Source: Myxococcales bacterium
GTDB lineage: Bacteria; Myxococcota_A; Polyangia; Palsa-1104; SHYY01
Direction: 5' to 3'
DNA: 32,693 nt
NCBI GenBank assembly: GCA_009692555.1
Contig: SHYY01000057.1
Span: forward strand, 1 to 32,693
The translations under genes were made by a program, and so were the position numbers. A model generated the notes under the pieces. It ran no database searches. It saw only the letters and a list, made by a program, of their open reading frames with translations, and had not been told where the DNA came from. Positions 31,049-32,693 of the stretch are shown here, one piece after another. How positions within the stretch are numbered: position 1 is the first letter of the stretch; every line of letters begins with the position of its first letter.

Positions 31049-31759
31049 CTAGTTCTTGCTGATCAGGCCGAAGGGGAGGTCGGCCGTCGACGACAGCTTG
31101 CCGCGCGGGTTGGTGTCCGCGGCGGGGAAGAAGACCAGATCCCGGTAGCGCGTGCCGTCGATGGTGAAGTCGAAGACCACCGGCTCGGTGTCGGTGTTGA
31201 AGTCGAAGCCGTCGATCCCGTCGCTGGCGAAGCTGTCCCAGTCGATGCGCTGGCCCCCGGTGACGCCGTAGGCCGCGGAGACGAAATCGGCGCTCTCGAG
31301 CGGACAGGCATTGGCCGCGCAGCCGGGGACCACCTTGGTGAACTTCCCGGCGGTCCACACCGAGCCGTAGAACTCGCGGTAGAGGCCGCTGTTCTTCGAG
31401 TCGCCGGTCCAGAAGATGCGGTAGGCGCCGCCGACGTTGGAGGTCATGAAGTAGCCGGCCTGCTCGCCCGGATTGAGGCTGATCCCCGCGCCGTTGAGGA
31501 TCGCGTAGGTCCGGTTGTTGGTGTCTGGAATCGCGCTCCCACCGACGGTAGGCCGGCCGCAGATGCCGGAGGCGCAGGTGCCCCCCGAGCAGTCCGCGTT
31601 GACCACGCAGCGCTGGCCGTTGGCGCACGCCCCGCAGGCGCCGCCGCAGTCGATGTCGCTCTCGCCGCCGCTCTTGCGCCCGTCGGTGCAGTAGTTGGTG
31701 TTGTCGACGACGATGCAGCCGCTCAGGACGATCAGGCCGAAGTACAGGGCATTGCGCAT
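31049..31759 (-). CDS. Cys-rich lipoprotein with ESDIDCGG repeat
   Basis: The 236-residue product has a short signal and lipobox LSGC. A Cys-rich stretch follows (NYCTDGRKSGGESDIDCGGACGACANG, in pieces; then CVVNADCSGGTC). This xDGxESDxDCGGxC pattern is widespread in myxobacterial surface proteins. Residues about 75-236 are beta-rich (YAILNGAGISLNPGEQAGYF; AYRIFWTG; DGIDGFDFNTDTEPVVFDF) without a recognised family. A GAGGAGG Shine-Dalgarno precedes the ATG. First gene before the aldo/keto reductase. Confidence 0.8.
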   Translation of the reverse strand: MRNALYFGLIVLSGCIVVDNTNYCTDGRKSGGESDIDCGGACGACANGQRCVVNADCSGGTCASGICGRPTVGGSAIPDTNNRTYAILNGAGISLNPGEQAGYFMTSNVGGAYRIFWTGDSKNSGLYREFYGSVWTAGKFTKVVPGCAANACPLESADFVSAAYGVTGGQRIDWDSFASDGIDGFDFNTDTEPVVFDFTIDGTRYRDLVFFPAADTNPRGKLSSTADLPFGLISKN

Positions 31760-31869
31760 GGCAGTCCTCCTCGCAGTTCAGGCTAGCAGGTTGTCGGGCG
31801 GCGTGACGTGGCCTGGATCACAGGGCTCTGCTCGTCCCCACCGCTTCGACGCGGCGAGGGCCGACCTAT

Positions 31870-32088
31870 TCACGCCCGCGGGCGGTCGCCGTGGAAGAGG
31901 ATGGTGAGGGAGGTCATGCGGGCGTCGTCGAGGCGGTTGCAGAGCGCGTCGAGCTCCACGTCGCAGTCGACCACCACGGCGCCGGAGCGGAGGGCGGCGA
32001 TCCCCTGACCGCCTCGCGGATCGATCGCGATCCAGCGGCCCAGGAGCTCGGTGTGGTGGTTCAGTTCAGGAAAGGACATCCAGGTCAC
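31870..32088 (-). CDS. Small protein, possibly DUF5678-like
   Basis: The 72-residue product contains ELLGRWIAIDPRGGQGIAA, then an aliphatic helix-strand (AVVVDCDVELDALCNRLDDA) and SLTILFHG. The WIAID plus strand-helix layout resembles the small DUF5678 family, but similarity is short. GTG 32088 or ATG 32079 could start it. No signal peptide. Region 31760-31869 holds nothing clear. Confidence 0.5.
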   Translation of the reverse strand: MTWMSFPELNHHTELLGRWIAIDPRGGQGIAALRSGAVVVDCDVELDALCNRLDDARMTSLTILFHGDRPRA

Positions 32089-32143
32089 CGTCGACAGTTC
32101 GCGCCCTTCTAGCGTGGCGGGCGGGCGCTGTCAAATTCGCTGC

Positions 32144-32401
32144 TCAGACCGTGGGGGCGCCCGAGCGGAGGCCGCCGCGGCGGTAGACGGCCTCGACGAT
32201 CGCGTCGATCTCCTGCGCGGCCGGCCCGCCACCGCCGATCTCGAAGTCCCAGGCGACGTTGGCGACGAGGCGGGCACGCGCACGGGGCTGCGCGTAGCCG
32301 AGGCGGAAGAGCAGGGCGGCGCGCTCCTCGAGCTCGCGGCGGTACATCGCGGCGCGACCGCGCGGGGCGGTCCGGGTGGAATTCTGCCAGGGGAAGGGCA
32401 T
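32144..32401 (-). CDS. Small hypothetical basic protein
   Basis: The 85-residue product has a basic N-terminus (STRTAPRGRAAMYRREL), a helix (ELEERAALLFRLGYAQPRARARLVANVAW) and an acidic helix EIDAIVEAVYRRGG. GAGGAGG seven bases before ATG 32401 supports translation. No family recognised. It may be paired with the 72-residue gene downstream (gap 55 bases). Confidence 0.6.
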   Translation of the reverse strand: MPFPWQNSTRTAPRGRAAMYRRELEERAALLFRLGYAQPRARARLVANVAWDFEIGGGGPAAQEIDAIVEAVYRRGGLRSGAPTV

Positions 32402-32481
32402 GGTCGACCTCCTCGCCGCGGGACGCGGGCGAGGGCAAGTTACGCAGGTCGCACGGACGGCGTCAACCGGCGCGTCGCCGA

Positions 32482-32560
32482 CGGGTGCTTAACAGCGGAG
32501 GGGCCCTCTTGCTGGCTCTTGCTCGTCACGTAGTCGTAGTCGTGGTCGTAGTCGTCCCGT
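32482..32560 (+). repeat. Right copy of contig-end inverted repeat
   Basis: This is the reverse complement of 1-80 with two substitutions and one base fewer in the C-run. In this orientation it leads into the four-helix-bundle-like gene at 32642. It begins at CGGGTGCTTAAC and ends at CGTCCCGT. Confidence 0.9.
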
Positions 32561-32599
32561 CCGCAGCGACGGCAATCGAACTTCCTCCCGCAACAAATT

Positions 32600-32635
32600 C
32601 CTCCTGCCAACCGACCACCCTGGCCACACAGGAGG
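32600..32635 (+). promoter_or_regulatory. Hairpin masking the Shine-Dalgarno of the right-end gene
   Basis: CCTCCTG (32600-32606) is a perfect complement to CAGGAGG (32629-32635), the Shine-Dalgarno of the gene at 32642, with a 22-base loop. Pairing would hide the ribosome site. Possible translational control; untested. Confidence 0.45.
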
Positions 32636-32641
32636 ATGCCC

Positions 32642-32693
32642 ATGCTGGCCTACCAGAAGCTCGACGTCACAGGCCATGGAGTTGCTGACCCGC
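32642..32693 (+). CDS. Partial four-helix-bundle (S23/IVP-like) protein, disrupted frame
   Basis: The window ends inside this gene. It opens MLAYQKLDV, a common start of four-helix-bundle proteins of the 23S-intervening-sequence (S23) family. Then the frame appears to shift: the next recognisable bit, AMELLTR, is in another frame, as if two bases were lost near 32666-32672 (expected V-Y-Q or similar). This is contig-end sequence, so an assembly error is likely. It belongs to the dispersed element represented by the inverted repeats. A GGAGG Shine-Dalgarno precedes it. Confidence 0.5.
   Translation, partial: MLAYQKLDVTGHGVADP

Overview
The window is high-GC chromosomal DNA, by eye about two thirds G+C or more. 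It looks like a Myxococcota/Polyangia-type deltaproteobacterium. The pointers are a secreted protein with an AgmX/PglI-like C-terminus, a DUF4388-DnaJ-TPR protein, several lipoproteins of the Cys-rich and PDL-repeat kinds common in that group, a HARE-HTH protein, and a fused transporter/spermidine-synthase protein. I saw no tRNA, rRNA, CRISPR array, transposase or phage gene. Both window ends carry the same roughly 80-bp element in inverted orientation. The right copy is followed by the start of what looks like a four-helix-bundle (S23/IVP-type) gene. The window is therefore probably a whole contig bounded by a dispersed repeat.

Layout. 1-2240: left repeat copy, cupin gene, a lipoprotein with repeated DxNxD loops, a frameshifted OmpA-like gene and a small ribbon-helix-helix gene. 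2270-5437: lepA-lepB, with a copy of the first 32 nt of lepA placed 124 nt upstream so that it creates a 44-codon leader ORF. 5456-10144 (minus): fused MFS/spermidine synthase-like protein, AgmX-tail secreted protein and DUF350 membrane protein. 10332-14310: DUF4388-DnaJ-TPR protein, then an ECF sigma/anti-sigma/DUF4097-like trio with overlapping stops and starts. 14327-18073: a protein of unknown function, a CpXC-HEAT protein and a metallophosphoesterase. 18087-23729: Ddl-type ligase, HARE-HTH/inactive-Mrr protein, lipB with no normal start codon, a second Ddl-like ATP-grasp and a GNAT acetyltransferase. 23744-26282 (minus): minor pilins PilX-PilV-PilW and a decayed small gene. 26438-32401: two lipoproteins, aldehyde dehydrogenase, aldo/keto reductase, a Cys-rich lipoprotein and two small hypothetical genes.

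How the genes fit together. Much of the content concerns the cell envelope: signal peptidase I, several lipoproteins, an OmpA-like remnant, two D-Ala-D-Ala-ligase-like enzymes, type IV minor pilins and a sigma/anti-sigma pair. The rest is housekeeping (LepA, LipB) or small-molecule enzymes. No classical defence system or biosynthetic island is visible.

The most interesting signals are: the lepA leader ORF made by a 32-nt duplication around a hairpin-rich 92-nt insert; lipB in the same frame as the upstream gene, separated by one TAG and lacking an ATG/GTG/TTG start; a recurring -10 box placed six bases before the start codon, suggesting widespread leaderless mRNAs; the outward-facing terminal repeats; and a HARE-HTH protein with a catalytically dead Mrr-like domain. 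Three separate single-base or two-base frame disruptions mean that some broken genes could be assembly errors.
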